A DNA stretch of 64,000 nt from Candidatus Nitrosocaldus sp. (GCA_025054855.1 JANWZS010000008.1:1-64000); one strand, 5' to 3'. Counted from the first letter of the stretch, positions 1 through 9,378 are shown. Notes: a model not told the origin generated them from the letters alone. Numbers and translations: made by a program.

Positions 1-995
1 TCGACAAGGAGGTCGTGCATGGAGGTATGCCGAAGAGGGTGGAGAAGGCCAGGATAGCACTGATAAACGCACCCCTGGAGATATAGAAGACCGAGTTCGA
101 TGCGAAGATAAGGATAACCAGTCCAGAGCAGATGAAGCTCTTCCTTGAGGAGGAGAACAGGATGCTCAAGAGCATGGTAGATAAGATAGTTGCTACAGGC
201 GCCAACGTCGTGATATGCCAGAAGGGTATAGATGATATGGCCCAGCATTATCTGGCCAAGGCTGGAGTGCTTGCAGTCAGGAGGGTCAAGGAGTCAGATA
301 TGTACAAGATGGCAAGGGCAACTGGTGCCAGAGTGGTTACAAACATAGAGGAGTTGACACCATCTGATCTAGGCTATGCAGAACTGGTAGAGGAGAGGAA
401 GGTGGAGACGGACAAGTGGGTATTCATAGAGGGGTGCAAGGACCCTAGGGCAGTGACCATACTGATAAGGGGAGGGTCTCAGCGTGTAGTTGATGAGGCT
501 GATAGGAGCATACACGATGCGATAATGGTTGTGAAGGATGTGGTTGAGAACCCTGCCATAGTGGCTGGAGGGGGTAGCATAGAGGCCTACATAGCGAAGG
601 AGCTGAGGGCATGGGCAAGCACCCTCCCTGGAAGGGAGCAACTGGCAGCAATCAAGTTCGCTGAAGCCCTAGAGACCATACCACTTACTCTAGCAGAGAA
701 TGCTGGCATGGACCCTATAGATACCATGACCGAGCTTAGGTCGAAGCAGAACAAGGGCTCAAAGTGGGCTGGAGTCGATGTGAAGAATACGCAGGTTGCT
801 GATATGTACAAGCTGGAGGTTCTCGAACCTGCAGTTGTCAAGTCGCAGATAATGAAGGCTGCTACTGAAGCAGCAATAATGATACTACGCATAGATGATG
901 TTATAGCAGCAGCGAAGGCAGAGATGCCAAAGGGAGGGAAGGGCCATGAAGGCGAGGAAGGTGCTGAAGGCATGGGCGGTATGGGTATGGAGTAG
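1..995 (+). CDS. Thermosome (group II chaperonin) subunit, 3' part, with in-frame TAG
   Basis: This is the C-terminal two thirds of a thermosome subunit; the 5' end lies outside the window. The reading frame (codons starting at 3) is homologous from the first base through DKEVVHGGMPKR and continues after 86 as KTEFDAKIRITSPEQMK. A TAG codon sits at 84-86 where the family has Glu (LEI-E-KTEF), so GAG to TAG is the simplest change. The first ATG after the stop is at 132, which would give a 287-residue fragment without the equatorial N-terminal half. The tail carries the GGMGM repeat typical of thermosomes. Role in the family: ATP-driven protein folding in a double-ring cytosolic complex. Identity is very sure; whether the gene is functional is open. 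Confidence 0.9.
84..86 (+). other. In-frame amber codon inside the thermosome gene
   Basis: TAG lies in the conserved frame between LEI and KTEFDAKI, where the family has glutamate. Sequence on both sides is intact and well conserved, so this is a single substitution and not a gene end. Confidence 0.85.
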
Positions 996-1066
996 TAATA
1001 GCAGCGGTGATCTGTGCCTTGTTGAGTTGCAGAGAACAAGAATAATATAATAATAATAAATATTTT

Positions 1067-1076
1067 TATTTATAAT
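1067..1076 (+). promoter_or_regulatory. TATA-like box before the PfkB kinase gene
   Basis: TTATTTATAA-type element in an A/T-rich spacer. A start of transcription about 26 bases downstream would fall near 1094, favouring the TTG at 1094 over the one at 1082 as first codon of a leaderless transcript. Confidence 0.4.
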
Positions 1077-1081
1077 CTCCA

Positions 1082-2140
1082 TTGTGGGATGAGTTGGATC
1101 TGGATGATACAATAAACATCCAATCTGCCCTAAGGAGTAGGGGCTATACAGTAGTTATGCATGACTTCTTCATAGACAGGGTAGTCAGGCTAGGGAGCAT
1201 CTCGCCAGAGATGCTATTGACCATGGTGAAGGAGAAGGTAGAGGTAGGAGGGGGTAGCATAAGGGGTATAGAGCAGGTTGAGATGAAGGGAGGGAATGCT
1301 GTGAACCTCGCATATGCTCTGGCCATGCTCGATGCTAAATGCAGGTTGATAACTATGGCAGATGGGTATGGTAGCGGTATATTGAGGCAGGTATTCTCAG
1401 GCTTGGATGGTGTGGACCTTGTAGTGCTTGAGGGGAGGCAGGGCTACACCCTAGCACTGGAGTTCCCTGCTGGTTCAGGGAGGGTTGCAAATGTGATGCT
1501 CAGTGATGTTGGTGATAATGCATGCTTTGGTGCTGATAGACTCAATGGCTTGGAGCCTATCCTCAGCAGCGCATCATGCATAGCGGTCGTTAACTGGGCA
1601 AGCAACATGAAGGGCACAGAGCTGGCAGGGAAGGCATTCAGCACATCGAGTAGTGCACTGCACTTCATCGATCCAGCGGATCTGGGCGATAGGGGTAAGG
1701 AGTTTGTACATGCTATACTTGAAGGGATGCTAAGGCCAGATGTTCTGAGCATGAATGAGAATGAGGCAAGGATAGTCGCTAGAGCGCTGGGGATTGAGCC
1801 AATGCCATACAACTACTCGATGGATGATGTTGCTAGACAGTGCAAGAGCATCGCTTCTACACTTGGCATGAGGGTTGATCTGCATACACCTATATGCTCA
1901 GCAACCTCCGATGGCAAGGGCTCCTCACACGCTGGAGCATTAAGGGTCAGTGCAGCAAGGATAGCAACTGGTGCAGGGGATGTCTGGGATGCTGCAGATA
2001 TAGTAGGTTATCTGTGCGATATGGATGATCATTCTAGGCTGTTATTCGCTAATGCATCTGCAGCATGCTATGTGAGCAGTGCAAGGGTACCGAGGCTTGA
2101 CGATGTGCTGAGTCTTGTAAGTACTGTAAGCGGAGAATGA
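1082..2140 (+). CDS. PfkB/ribokinase-family sugar or nucleoside kinase
   Basis: A 352-residue protein with the PfkB fold signatures: the substrate-side GGNAVNLA motif near residue 65, MNENEA in the middle, and the C-terminal anion-hole motif ATGAGD near residue 296, whose Asp is the catalytic base. Family members phosphorylate a sugar, nucleoside or related alcohol with ATP (sometimes ADP) in the cytosol. The substrate cannot be read from the sequence. The start is uncertain: TTG at 1082 or 1094, or ATG at 1158, which would remove the first strand. It stands alone between the thermosome and a membrane-anchored protein. A second, clearly different PfkB protein lies at 56524-57462. Confidence 0.8.
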   Translation: MWDELDLDDTINIQSALRSRGYTVVMHDFFIDRVVRLGSISPEMLLTMVKEKVEVGGGSIRGIEQVEMKGGNAVNLAYALAMLDAKCRLITMADGYGSGILRQVFSGLDGVDLVVLEGRQGYTLALEFPAGSGRVANVMLSDVGDNACFGADRLNGLEPILSSASCIAVVNWASNMKGTELAGKAFSTSSSALHFIDPADLGDRGKEFVHAILEGMLRPDVLSMNENEARIVARALGIEPMPYNYSMDDVARQCKSIASTLGMRVDLHTPICSATSDGKGSSHAGALRVSAARIATGAGDVWDAADIVGYLCDMDDHSRLLFANASAACYVSSARVPRLDDVLSLVSTVSGE

Positions 2141-2233
2141 ATTATTGCCTTCACCTAAGGGCGATATGTCTTAACATTCTTGTAAAAAAATAGAGAGAAA
2201 TTGTTATATTCTTTTAGGTATATTACTATAGTA

Positions 2234-2890
2234 ATGCTGCAAAGAACAGTATTGATGATAGGCGGTATGGCAGTAGTAGCACTGGTGCTAGTAGCAGTAT
2301 ATGCATACAACAGTTCCTTTCATCTCTTTGCTAGTAGTGTAGCACAGGATGACTATATAACAGCAGATGGTGTTCTGGATGGTGCTTGCTATACGTTTAC
2401 AGGTGAGGCCAAGAAGACACTGATCGTTGAGACGAATAGAGCCATGTACGCTGGTCTGCTTATACAGTTGGAGGCCATAGAGGGCCCTGATGCATTGATC
2501 TCGATAGGTTTTGAGGGCAGTAGCGGTGATGTCAACTCATTCATAGATAAGTATGGCATAACAGATATCAACATCATAAGAGGGAGTCTGGATGGTTCAC
2601 ATGCTTCGGTCCAAGGGCTTATAAAGAAATCGTACCTCGAGGAGATATTCGGGAGGTTAGTCAATACGCCTGAGGTCTTCGGTGACCCCTCTAAAGGTGT
2701 AGAGGCTACTATAGTGGTACTAGAGAGCTTTACGTCAGAGAATGGTACCAAGTACTTCAGTGAGTATCTGCCAATCAATCAGATACCTCCCAGTAAGGTG
2801 GGCGAGGTTCAAGAAAAGGTTAGAGAGCTCGACTATGAGGCTCATAAGAAGGCTGCTAGCATGCCTGGTGCCATAAAGGGTTGTTGGTGA
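2234..2890 (+). CDS. Membrane-anchored extracellular protein, unknown function
   Basis: Start chosen at ATG 2234 (an upstream in-frame TTG lies at 2201). The protein of about 218 residues opens with a short charged stretch and a hydrophobic segment (residues about 5-25, GGMAVVALVLVAVYAY), then a soluble domain with no family I recognise. A single N-terminal anchor with the bulk outside the cell is the likely topology. Its TGA stop overlaps the ATG at 2890 of the next reading frame, suggesting the two are translated together. An upstream A/T-rich stretch (2186-2220) could hold the promoter. Confidence 0.6.
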   Translation: MLQRTVLMIGGMAVVALVLVAVYAYNSSFHLFASSVAQDDYITADGVLDGACYTFTGEAKKTLIVETNRAMYAGLLIQLEAIEGPDALISIGFEGSSGDVNSFIDKYGITDINIIRGSLDGSHASVQGLIKKSYLEEIFGRLVNTPEVFGDPSKGVEATIVVLESFTSENGTKYFSEYLPINQIPPSKVGEVQEKVRELDYEAHKKAASMPGAIKGCW

Positions 2891-3353
2891 TGAGTATGAT
2901 AAAAATAGTGAATATAGCGTAATCGTTGTTTTACTAACATCCATCTCTGTATCATTTAGTCTTATAGAAGCTACACATGATGATACCGATGTACGTCATA
3001 GTATGCGTACAAGTGCTATAACCAGTGATAACTGCTCGACTAATGGACCACGGGTGTCTGCTGGGGATGCGAGTGCACCTACTGGCACTGGTACCAAGAG
3101 GGTTGCAGGTTCATTACACTGGTATGAAGGTTACAACGATCTGAACCTCAGGATGAGGGACCCTAATGGTATGTACACCACATCTGCACTTCCAGTAGGT
3201 TACATAGATGAGGAGACGTATCCTTTAACATGGTATTCAGGCATATACAGGATAGAGGTTCAATGTTACTATTATGATAGCACTAGGGATACGGATGGTA
3301 ACGTTGAGTATAATGCCATGATAACCAACTGGAGGCCTAGAAGCAGCAACTAG
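2890..3353 (+). pseudogene. Small exported protein, reading frame broken near its start
   Basis: The clear coding part runs in one frame to TAG at 3351-3353 (from ATG 3003, 116 residues). The same frame is open further upstream and encodes a signal-peptide-like stretch (VIVVLLTSISVSF) followed by IEATHDD. The natural start, ATG 2890 overlapping the previous stop, is in another frame and hits TAA at 2920. Adding one A to the AAAAA run at 2901-2905 joins ATG 2890 to the signal peptide and domain. An intact alternative is GTG at 2868 overlapping the previous gene. The domain (HWYEGYNDLNLRMRDP) looks like a secreted beta-rich protein; function unknown. Confidence 0.5.
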
Positions 3354-3391
3354 CCATCCAAGACAATCAAAATTTATTTTGCAGTCTGCAC

Positions 3392-4924
3392 TCACTGTGG
3401 CTCTATCGTTGCTGGTGGCTTGCTCGATATAACATATGTCACCCATGTAACGCCATCAACCTCATTTGTTATTCTGTTACTTATCCTTGCCAAGAGTTCA
3501 TGTGGCAGCCTTGCCCAGTCTGCTGTCATGGCATCCATGGACTCTACCACTCTTATGCTCACCACATGCCCATGGACTCTCCCATCACCCAGAACCCCAA
3601 CTGCCCTATCATCCCCTACTATTGCGAACGCCTGCCATACCCTATCATACCACCCTGCCCTTGCGAGTTCCTCCTCTACTATCTTACTTGCCCTTCTGCA
3701 TATCCTCAGCTTCTCCTCAGTGACCCTGCCTATTATTCTTACAGCAAGCCCTGGGCCTGGGAATGGATGCCTATTCACCATATGCTCTGGCACGCCTAGC
3801 AGTCTTGCCACTTGCCTAACCTCATCCTTGTAGAGCTGCCTTAAAGGTTCTAGGACCTTGAGGTTGAGCCACTTTGGTAGACCAGCAACGTTATGGTGAG
3901 ACTTGATCGTTGCTGCCTCCCTGGATATGGACACTCCACTCTCTATGACATCTGGGTAGAGCGTGCCCTGAGCTAGCCATTGGAATGGCCCATGCTCCCT
4001 CACAGCATCCTCAAATACCCTAGCGAACTCCTCGCCTATTATGAGCCTCTTCTCTTCAGGATCATCAACATCCTTGAGCCTCTCAAGGAACCTCCTGCTA
4101 GCATCTATGTACATGGGTTTTATCCCTAGAGCATTGAACATATCAAGCACTTCACCCTCTTCACCCTCCCTCAGCAGTCCATGGTTCACGAATATGCACG
4201 TGAGCCTATCCCCTATTGCTCTATGCACTAGCAGTGCAGTGACAGTAGAGTCTATGCCCCCGCTCACTGCAGCAAGGACCCTCTCCCCATCCCTAACCTT
4301 GCCCCTTATATCCCTTACAGCATCATCTATGAAGTTGCTCATACTCCACTCCTGCCTAGCATTGCATATCTCTACAGCAAAGTTCCTCAGTATATCGCTA
4401 CCATGCTCAGTATGTGCAACCTCTGGATGGAACTGTAGCCCGTATATCCTCCTTGCCCTATCGCCTATCGCTGCTGCAAACGAACTCTCCGTATGCGCTA
4501 GTACCCTGAACCCCTCAGGCAGTGCCTCAGCGGCATCGCCATGGCTCATCCAGCACCTGATCCTTGGCTTAATGTTCATGAAGAGATCGCTATCATCATC
4601 TATCATGAGTTCAGCGCTGCCATACTCCCTCCTCGCCTTCTTCACTACCCCTCCAAGCATATGCACCAGCATCTGATGCCCATAGCATATCCCCAGTATG
4701 GGTACCCCTAGCGTTAGTATCCTCCTGTCGCATATCGGGGCGTTGCTCTCATACACACTCGCTGGTCCCCCAGAGAAGACTATGCCCTTTGGGTTCATCC
4801 CTGCTAGCGTATCAGCGTCTATGTTGTATGGCAGCAACTCAGCATAGACACCCTGCTCCCTTATCCTCCTACATATGAGATGTGCATACTGTGACCCAAA
4901 GTCAAGCACAACTATCTTATCCAT
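3392..4924 (-). CDS. guaA: GMP synthase (glutamine-hydrolysing), fused two-domain form
   Basis: Converts XMP, glutamine and ATP to GMP. The 510-residue protein has a class I glutamine amidotransferase domain (residues about 1-195) with the nucleophile Cys80 in GICYGHQ and the His-x-Glu pair in LQFHPEVAH. The ATP pyrophosphatase domain follows, with the PP-loop AVSGGIDST near residue 220, and then the dimerisation domain ending in a typical C-terminus. Some archaea split this enzyme into two genes; here it is one. The gene starts at ATG 4924 and converges with the small exported gene at 2890-3353. IMP dehydrogenase, the preceding step, is at 7823-9304 on the other strand. Confidence 0.97.
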   Translation of the reverse strand: MDKIVVLDFGSQYAHLICRRIREQGVYAELLPYNIDADTLAGMNPKGIVFSGGPASVYESNAPICDRRILTLGVPILGICYGHQMLVHMLGGVVKKARREYGSAELMIDDDSDLFMNIKPRIRCWMSHGDAAEALPEGFRVLAHTESSFAAAIGDRARRIYGLQFHPEVAHTEHGSDILRNFAVEICNARQEWSMSNFIDDAVRDIRGKVRDGERVLAAVSGGIDSTVTALLVHRAIGDRLTCIFVNHGLLREGEEGEVLDMFNALGIKPMYIDASRRFLERLKDVDDPEEKRLIIGEEFARVFEDAVREHGPFQWLAQGTLYPDVIESGVSISREAATIKSHHNVAGLPKWLNLKVLEPLRQLYKDEVRQVARLLGVPEHMVNRHPFPGPGLAVRIIGRVTEEKLRICRRASKIVEEELARAGWYDRVWQAFAIVGDDRAVGVLGDGRVHGHVVSIRVVESMDAMTADWARLPHELLARISNRITNEVDGVTWVTYVISSKPPATIEPQ

Positions 4925-5035
4925 GCCATAACCTCAGCCTACCTCTATATATTTTAGTTGATATGATCGTTGATCACCATCCCATACTATCCCATCCACA
5001 TATATGCATGAGGTATCCCAACATCTATCTATCTA

Positions 5036-5680
5036 TCATCTTACCTTCTCCAGCATCCTTGTAAGTACCCATGTCGATGAGTTCATGAGTTCGTTGAGCC
5101 TATCCTTGTCCCTGTAGTTCCTTATCAGTATCCTCCTTATGTTCTTCCCCTCATCCAGATCTATGCTGTAGTCTAGTACCTGCTCACCCCTTATCTCGCC
5201 CTTTCTAGCCCTCTCCTCATCCTTACTCTTCATCTCCTTGAGTATCCTGTTCACGAAGAACGACTGGAATGGTGGTGTATTGACACTCAACTTGATATCG
5301 CTCGCTGGTACTATGCTCACGGCATCACTCCCTATGTATGCATTGGCCAACAGTATCCCATCCCTGGTCTTCAACTGTCTAACCTCAGTGTACTCAGCCT
5401 CTGCAACCCTCTCCCTCTCCACCCCCACCATCTCCCTAACCTCACCCCTAGCCTCTGTTACAGCCCTCTCCATGGCCTTGGCCTCCACACCAACACCGGT
5501 AACAGCCTTCTCCTCCCTTTGGAGCATCCCTGCTGGTCTGAAGCTCACCTGCTTGAGCATGTTATCGACTACTGCAAGCATCTCCCTCAGCCTCTCCAAC
5601 TCCTCCTCCTTCTCCTCCATCTGCTTCACTATCCACTCCCTGAGCATGGCAAACCTCTTTATCTCATCATCAGAGTACAT
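5036..5680 (-). CDS. Coiled-coil protein of unknown function
   Basis: A 214-residue soluble protein. Residues about 5-50 form a strongly charged coiled coil (MEEKEEELERLREML). A linker rich in Glu, Ala and Val follows, and then a compact C-terminal domain of about 115 residues (LKTRDGILLANAYIGSD through RMLEKVR). I do not recognise the family. The domain has mixed strand/helix character with no Cys or His cluster. It is divergently placed from nothing obvious and has 50 bases between it and the MptE-like gene upstream, so the two may share a transcript on the minus strand. Confidence 0.65.
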   Translation of the reverse strand: MYSDDEIKRFAMLREWIVKQMEEKEEELERLREMLAVVDNMLKQVSFRPAGMLQREEKAVTGVGVEAKAMERAVTEARGEVREMVGVERERVAEAEYTEVRQLKTRDGILLANAYIGSDAVSIVPASDIKLSVNTPPFQSFFVNRILKEMKSKDEERARKGEIRGEQVLDYSIDLDEGKNIRRILIRNYRDKDRLNELMNSSTWVLTRMLEKVR

Positions 5681-5730
5681 TACTCATTAAACCTCCATCT
5701 ATTCTTCCCAGAAGTGTAATAAATTGATTC

Positions 5731-6519
5731 CTACGCTCGATCCTTTATATGTTGTACCAGATCCTCATACTCAATATTCTTGAAGCCCTCTATCCTGCTC
5801 GGCGAGAGGTTGTACAGGCCTATGCCTGATCCTGCTCCTGCCAGATACTCAAGCAGCATCTGTGCAAACCTCATCTTCACGATCTTTACACCTGTGTTTA
5901 CAACTGGATGGGGCTTGGAGTACTGGCCTACCTCACTTCCTAGATCCATACCTATCAGGGTTATACTCCTTGCTCTCATCGCATGTGCAATGAATACAGC
6001 CCTATCTCCATCGGTGAACCCACCAAAGTTGTGCACATTATGCAATGGCCTCACCTGCGTAGTCCCTATGATATTTCTTAACCTTGGCACCATGAACTTG
6101 AGCAGGTTTATGTTATCGCCGTGTGCATGCACAACCATTATAGAGCCCAGGGTATCGGAGCAGAGCAGGTACTCATGGTCACCATCAAGATCTGTAACCA
6201 CAGCATCAGGCCTTATGCCATGCTCTATCAATGCTCTACATGCGCCATCCGCTGCCATGAGTACAACACTGCCCCTCATACTATAGATTGATGCTGATGG
6301 GTCTGAGCATATCCTGCTCATGGTATGCAGCAGTGATGGACCAGCACCGAATACCAGCACGTCCCTTCCTTCTATGAGCGCTCTTAACACTGCTAGATCT
6401 AATGCCCTATCCTTGATCATGGTTGAGAGTAGTGTTGCTGCACTGCTATCATCCACTAGACTGTAGTTCAACGCACCCCTTATCCTCTCATACCACCTGC
6501 TCCACTCATCCCAGTCCAT
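5731..6519 (-). CDS. mptE: MptE-like 6-hydroxymethyl-7,8-dihydropterin pyrophosphokinase (DUF115)
   Basis: A 262-residue member of the DUF115/MptE family, which transfers pyrophosphate from ATP to 6-hydroxymethyl-dihydropterin in archaea lacking FolK. Visible motifs are the nucleotide-binding loop VFGAGPSLL near residue 55, the acidic VTDLDGD near residue 105, and IGMDLGS further on. It is divergently arranged with dihydropteroate synthase at 6571, the enzyme that would use its product. The 51-base spacer must hold both promoters. This neighbourhood strengthens the assignment beyond family membership. Confidence 0.85.
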   Translation of the reverse strand: MDWDEWSRWYERIRGALNYSLVDDSSAATLLSTMIKDRALDLAVLRALIEGRDVLVFGAGPSLLHTMSRICSDPSASIYSMRGSVVLMAADGACRALIEHGIRPDAVVTDLDGDHEYLLCSDTLGSIMVVHAHGDNINLLKFMVPRLRNIIGTTQVRPLHNVHNFGGFTDGDRAVFIAHAMRARSITLIGMDLGSEVGQYSKPHPVVNTGVKIVKMRFAQMLLEYLAGAGSGIGLYNLSPSRIEGFKNIEYEDLVQHIKDRA

Positions 6520-6570
6520 AAGCGATTAGTGGTGCAAGAGTGATAAAATGGTTTAACGTGACTAATCAAC

Positions 6571-7392
6571 ATGGTGAGGATAATGGGGATAATCAATGTG
6601 AGCCCAGAGTCGTTCTACAAGAGCTCAGTAAGGGTTAGGGATGAGGAGATAGCATGCACAGCATCGAGCATGGAGGAGCAGGGAGCAAGCATAATAGATG
6701 TTGGTGCGATGTCCACAGCACCCTATCTGGATACTGTGATATCGGTTGAGGAGGAGATCTCGAGGCTCAAGCATGCTGTGAAGGTGATAAGGGATAGCTG
6801 TAGTCTAGCGATCTCAGTAGATACCCCTAGGGCAAGGGCTGCAGATGCTGCACTCTCTTCTGGTGCAACGATAGTCAATGATATCTCTGGCCTAAAGTAC
6901 GATCCAGATATGGCTAGGGTTGCTAGGGAACATAGCGCCTCACTGATAGTATCAGCATACTCGAGGGGTACTGTAAGGGGGGATGCCATAGCAGCCACGC
7001 TTGAACTCCTGAGGGAGAGTATAGGTATTGCGCTCGATGCTGGTGTAGATGAGAACAAGGTAGTGGTTGATCCTGCGATAGGCTTCTTCAGGGAGCATGG
7101 TAGGCATAAGTTCTTCACGAGGCTTGAGGGTATGACATGGTTTGAGAGGGACCTGGCAGTGATAAGGAGGCTGAGGGAGTTGAAGGTTCTAGGCAGGGAG
7201 GTGTGCGTATCACCCTCAAGGAAGTCGTTCATAGGTAGAGTCCTTGCACTGGATAGGCCAGAGGATAGGCTCTATGGTTCCCTTGCTGTAGAGGCTGTAT
7301 GCATAATGAATGGTGCAGATATAGTAAGGACGCATAGCGTGAGGGAGAGCATGCACGTAGCAAGGATGGTTGAGGCTATAATCCATGGATAG
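6571..7392 (+). CDS. folP: Dihydropteroate synthase
   Basis: Condenses 6-hydroxymethyl-dihydropterin pyrophosphate with p-aminobenzoate or a related arylamine. The TIM-barrel motifs are complete in 273 residues: MGIINVSPESF at the N-terminus, DVGAMSTAP, ISVDTPRA, IVNDISGLKYD, VDPAIGFF, SPSRKSFIG (phosphate and pterin loop) and RTHSV at the end. In many homologues the second motif reads DIGGESTRP; here it is GAMSTAP, so the loop 2 Arg-Pro is altered. It is divergent from the MptE-like gene. The start is ATG 6571, with the alternative ATG 6583 at GIINV. Confidence 0.92.
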   Translation: MVRIMGIINVSPESFYKSSVRVRDEEIACTASSMEEQGASIIDVGAMSTAPYLDTVISVEEEISRLKHAVKVIRDSCSLAISVDTPRARAADAALSSGATIVNDISGLKYDPDMARVAREHSASLIVSAYSRGTVRGDAIAATLELLRESIGIALDAGVDENKVVVDPAIGFFREHGRHKFFTRLEGMTWFERDLAVIRRLRELKVLGREVCVSPSRKSFIGRVLALDRPEDRLYGSLAVEAVCIMNGADIVRTHSVRESMHVARMVEAIIHG

Positions 7393-7550
7393 TAGTAAGA
7401 ATAACGGTGCGATATAGCGATCTTCTGCTCCACAGATACGCCTCGCCCGTAAGGGTTACAGATTGGTCACCTTTAGAGTATATGGTTCAATAGAACGACT
7501 TCCTGTAATAGTCATTATTGTTATTATGGAACCTGTTATAATTCACAGCG

Positions 7551-7808
7551 TTAATCGATCAGGCCCTTAATCATATACTTCTCGAGCAGGTCACTGCATA
7601 GGTTGCTACCTGTATGCACATGCCTACCTGTTGCCCTATCGTATGGACAGTTGCACCTCTCGCATATGGTGTAACCCTTGCAATCCTCAACGAATGCTGC
7701 TATGACATCATCAAACCCAATCCCAGCAGGGTTCACTGCCATCATACTCATGCCCAACACCTTGCATACATTCATTCTGCATAGGCTATCAGCGTTTGTG
7801 TGTAACAC
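7551..7808 (-). CDS. Small cysteine-rich protein, unknown
   Basis: Up to 85 residues, from GTG 7808. An internal ATG (MNVCKVLG, near 7772) is a likelier start because the longer form overlaps the IMP dehydrogenase leader. The C-terminal half has a Cys cluster (DCKGYTICERCNCPYD, then a later Cys in NLCSDLL) that could bind metal. No family recognised. It is divergent from guaB. Confidence 0.5.
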   Translation of the reverse strand: MLHTNADSLCRMNVCKVLGMSMMAVNPAGIGFDDVIAAFVEDCKGYTICERCNCPYDRATGRHVHTGSNLCSDLLEKYMIKGLID

Positions 7809-7822
7809 ATGCTATAACAGTA

Positions 7823-9304
7823 ATGCTTATAATACCATCTCTCGCTAGAAGCGAAGGGAAGAGTTTGGAGATAAGGGAAGGGCTAACGTTCGATGATGTG
7901 CTGCTGGTACCGAAGCGCTCCTCCGTAGTCTCCAGATCACATGTTAACCTTAGAACAAGGCTATCTAGGAGGATAAGCCTGAACATACCCATAGTAAGTG
8001 CAAACATGGATACTGTAACAGAGGCGAACATGGCCATTGCGATGGCTAGGGAGGGGGGCATAGGGATAATCCACAGGTTCATGAGCGTTGAGCAGCAGGT
8101 CAACGAGGTCAGGAAGGTGAAGAGGGCTGAGAATATAATAATAGAGCAGCCATACACGATAAGGCAGGAGCAGAGCCTTGCAGATGCCATAGAACTCATG
8201 AACGAGTACGGTGTCTCAGGCCTGCTAGTAGTTGATCATGATGAGAGGTTGGTTGGCATACTAACTAGAAGGGATATAATGTTCGAGAGCAGAACAGGGG
8301 AGAAGAGGGTATACGATGCCATGACCAAGAATGTCATATCTGCAAGGCATACAATAACCCTGGATGAGGCGAAGGAGATACTCCACAAGTACAGGATAGA
8401 GAAGCTCCCATTGGTGGATGAGCATAACAGGGTGAGGGGGCTAATAACGGCAAAGGACATACTGAGGAGGGAGCAGTACCCTCTTGCAGCGAAGGACAGG
8501 AAGGGCAGACTCTTGGTTGGTGCTGCCGTTGGTGTCAAGGGGGATTACATGGAGAGGACCGATAAGCTGCTAGATGCTGGGGCAGATGTTATAGTGGTTG
8601 ATATAGCGCATGGGCATAGCGAGAATGCAATAGATGCTATAAAGAGGATAAAGAAGGCTTACCCTGACTGCGAGTTGATAGCAGGTAACGTTGCAACTGC
8701 TCAGGGTGCAAAGGACCTTATAGATGTTGGTGTAGATGCAGTGAAGGTTGGTGTGGGCTCTGGCTCTATATGCATAACCAGGATAGTGACGGGCTCTGGC
8801 GTACCCCAGCTCACGGCCATAATGGACTGTGCAAGGCTGGCAAGGGAGTACGATGTGCCAGTTATAGCAGATGGGGGTATAAGGAACTCTGGCGACATAA
8901 CCAAGGCACTGGCAGCAGGGGCAGAGACTGTGATGGTTGGAAGTTTGCTTGCTGGTACGGATGAGAGCCCTGGAGTCAGCATAACCAAGAATGGCAAGAG
9001 GTACAAGATATACAGGGGTATGGCATCCTTCTACGCCTCTCTGGGAAGGAAGATGAGGGAGGAAGGGGCACTTAACATAGAGGATGATCTGAACGATTAC
9101 GTGCCAGAGGGTGTTGAGGCACTTGTAGAGTACAAGGGTAGCGTTGTGGAGATAGTGAGGCAGCTCGCTGGAGGGCTGAGGTCTGGCTTCAGTTACTGCG
9201 GTGCAAGGAGTATAGAGGAGTTGCACAGGAACGCTGAGTTCATAAAAATGACCATGGCTGGATACATAGAAAGCATGCCGCATGATGTGAAGGTCATCGA
9301 ATGA
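7823..9304 (+). CDS. guaB: Inosine-5'-monophosphate dehydrogenase
   Basis: Oxidises IMP to XMP with NAD, the committed step to GMP. It is a TIM barrel interrupted by a pair of CBS domains (SGLLVVDHDERLVGIL and EKLPLVDEHNRVRGLI, about residues 95-215). The catalytic Cys is coded at 8771-8773 in GSGSICITR, the IMP phosphate loop is VMVGSLLAG, and the flap Arg-Tyr region is at YRGMASFYASLGR. ATG 7823 is annotated, but the conserved protein begins at LEIREGLTFDDV. The TTG at 7865, preceded by GAAGGGAAG, is therefore an equally good start, and longer starts (TTG 7796) are possible. Confidence 0.95.
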   Translation: MLIIPSLARSEGKSLEIREGLTFDDVLLVPKRSSVVSRSHVNLRTRLSRRISLNIPIVSANMDTVTEANMAIAMAREGGIGIIHRFMSVEQQVNEVRKVKRAENIIIEQPYTIRQEQSLADAIELMNEYGVSGLLVVDHDERLVGILTRRDIMFESRTGEKRVYDAMTKNVISARHTITLDEAKEILHKYRIEKLPLVDEHNRVRGLITAKDILRREQYPLAAKDRKGRLLVGAAVGVKGDYMERTDKLLDAGADVIVVDIAHGHSENAIDAIKRIKKAYPDCELIAGNVATAQGAKDLIDVGVDAVKVGVGSGSICITRIVTGSGVPQLTAIMDCARLAREYDVPVIADGGIRNSGDITKALAAGAETVMVGSLLAGTDESPGVSITKNGKRYKIYRGMASFYASLGRKMREEGALNIEDDLNDYVPEGVEALVEYKGSVVEIVRQLAGGLRSGFSYCGARSIEELHRNAEFIKMTMAGYIESMPHDVKVIE

Positions 9305-9378
9305 AGCATCTACACCCAATCTTCTTTGACAGCGTATGCAGCCAATAAAAATAGTAGTAGTTATTGATGATGGTGCTG

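Noticed and set aside
84-86. Pyrrolysine coding at TAG
   Set aside because: The family residue is Glu, the site is not a known pyrrolysine site, and no pyl genes are in the window; substitution or error is simpler.
4041-4676. 211-residue plus-strand frame opposite guaA
   Set aside because: Shadow of the GMP synthase codons; Ser/Leu-rich with no motif.
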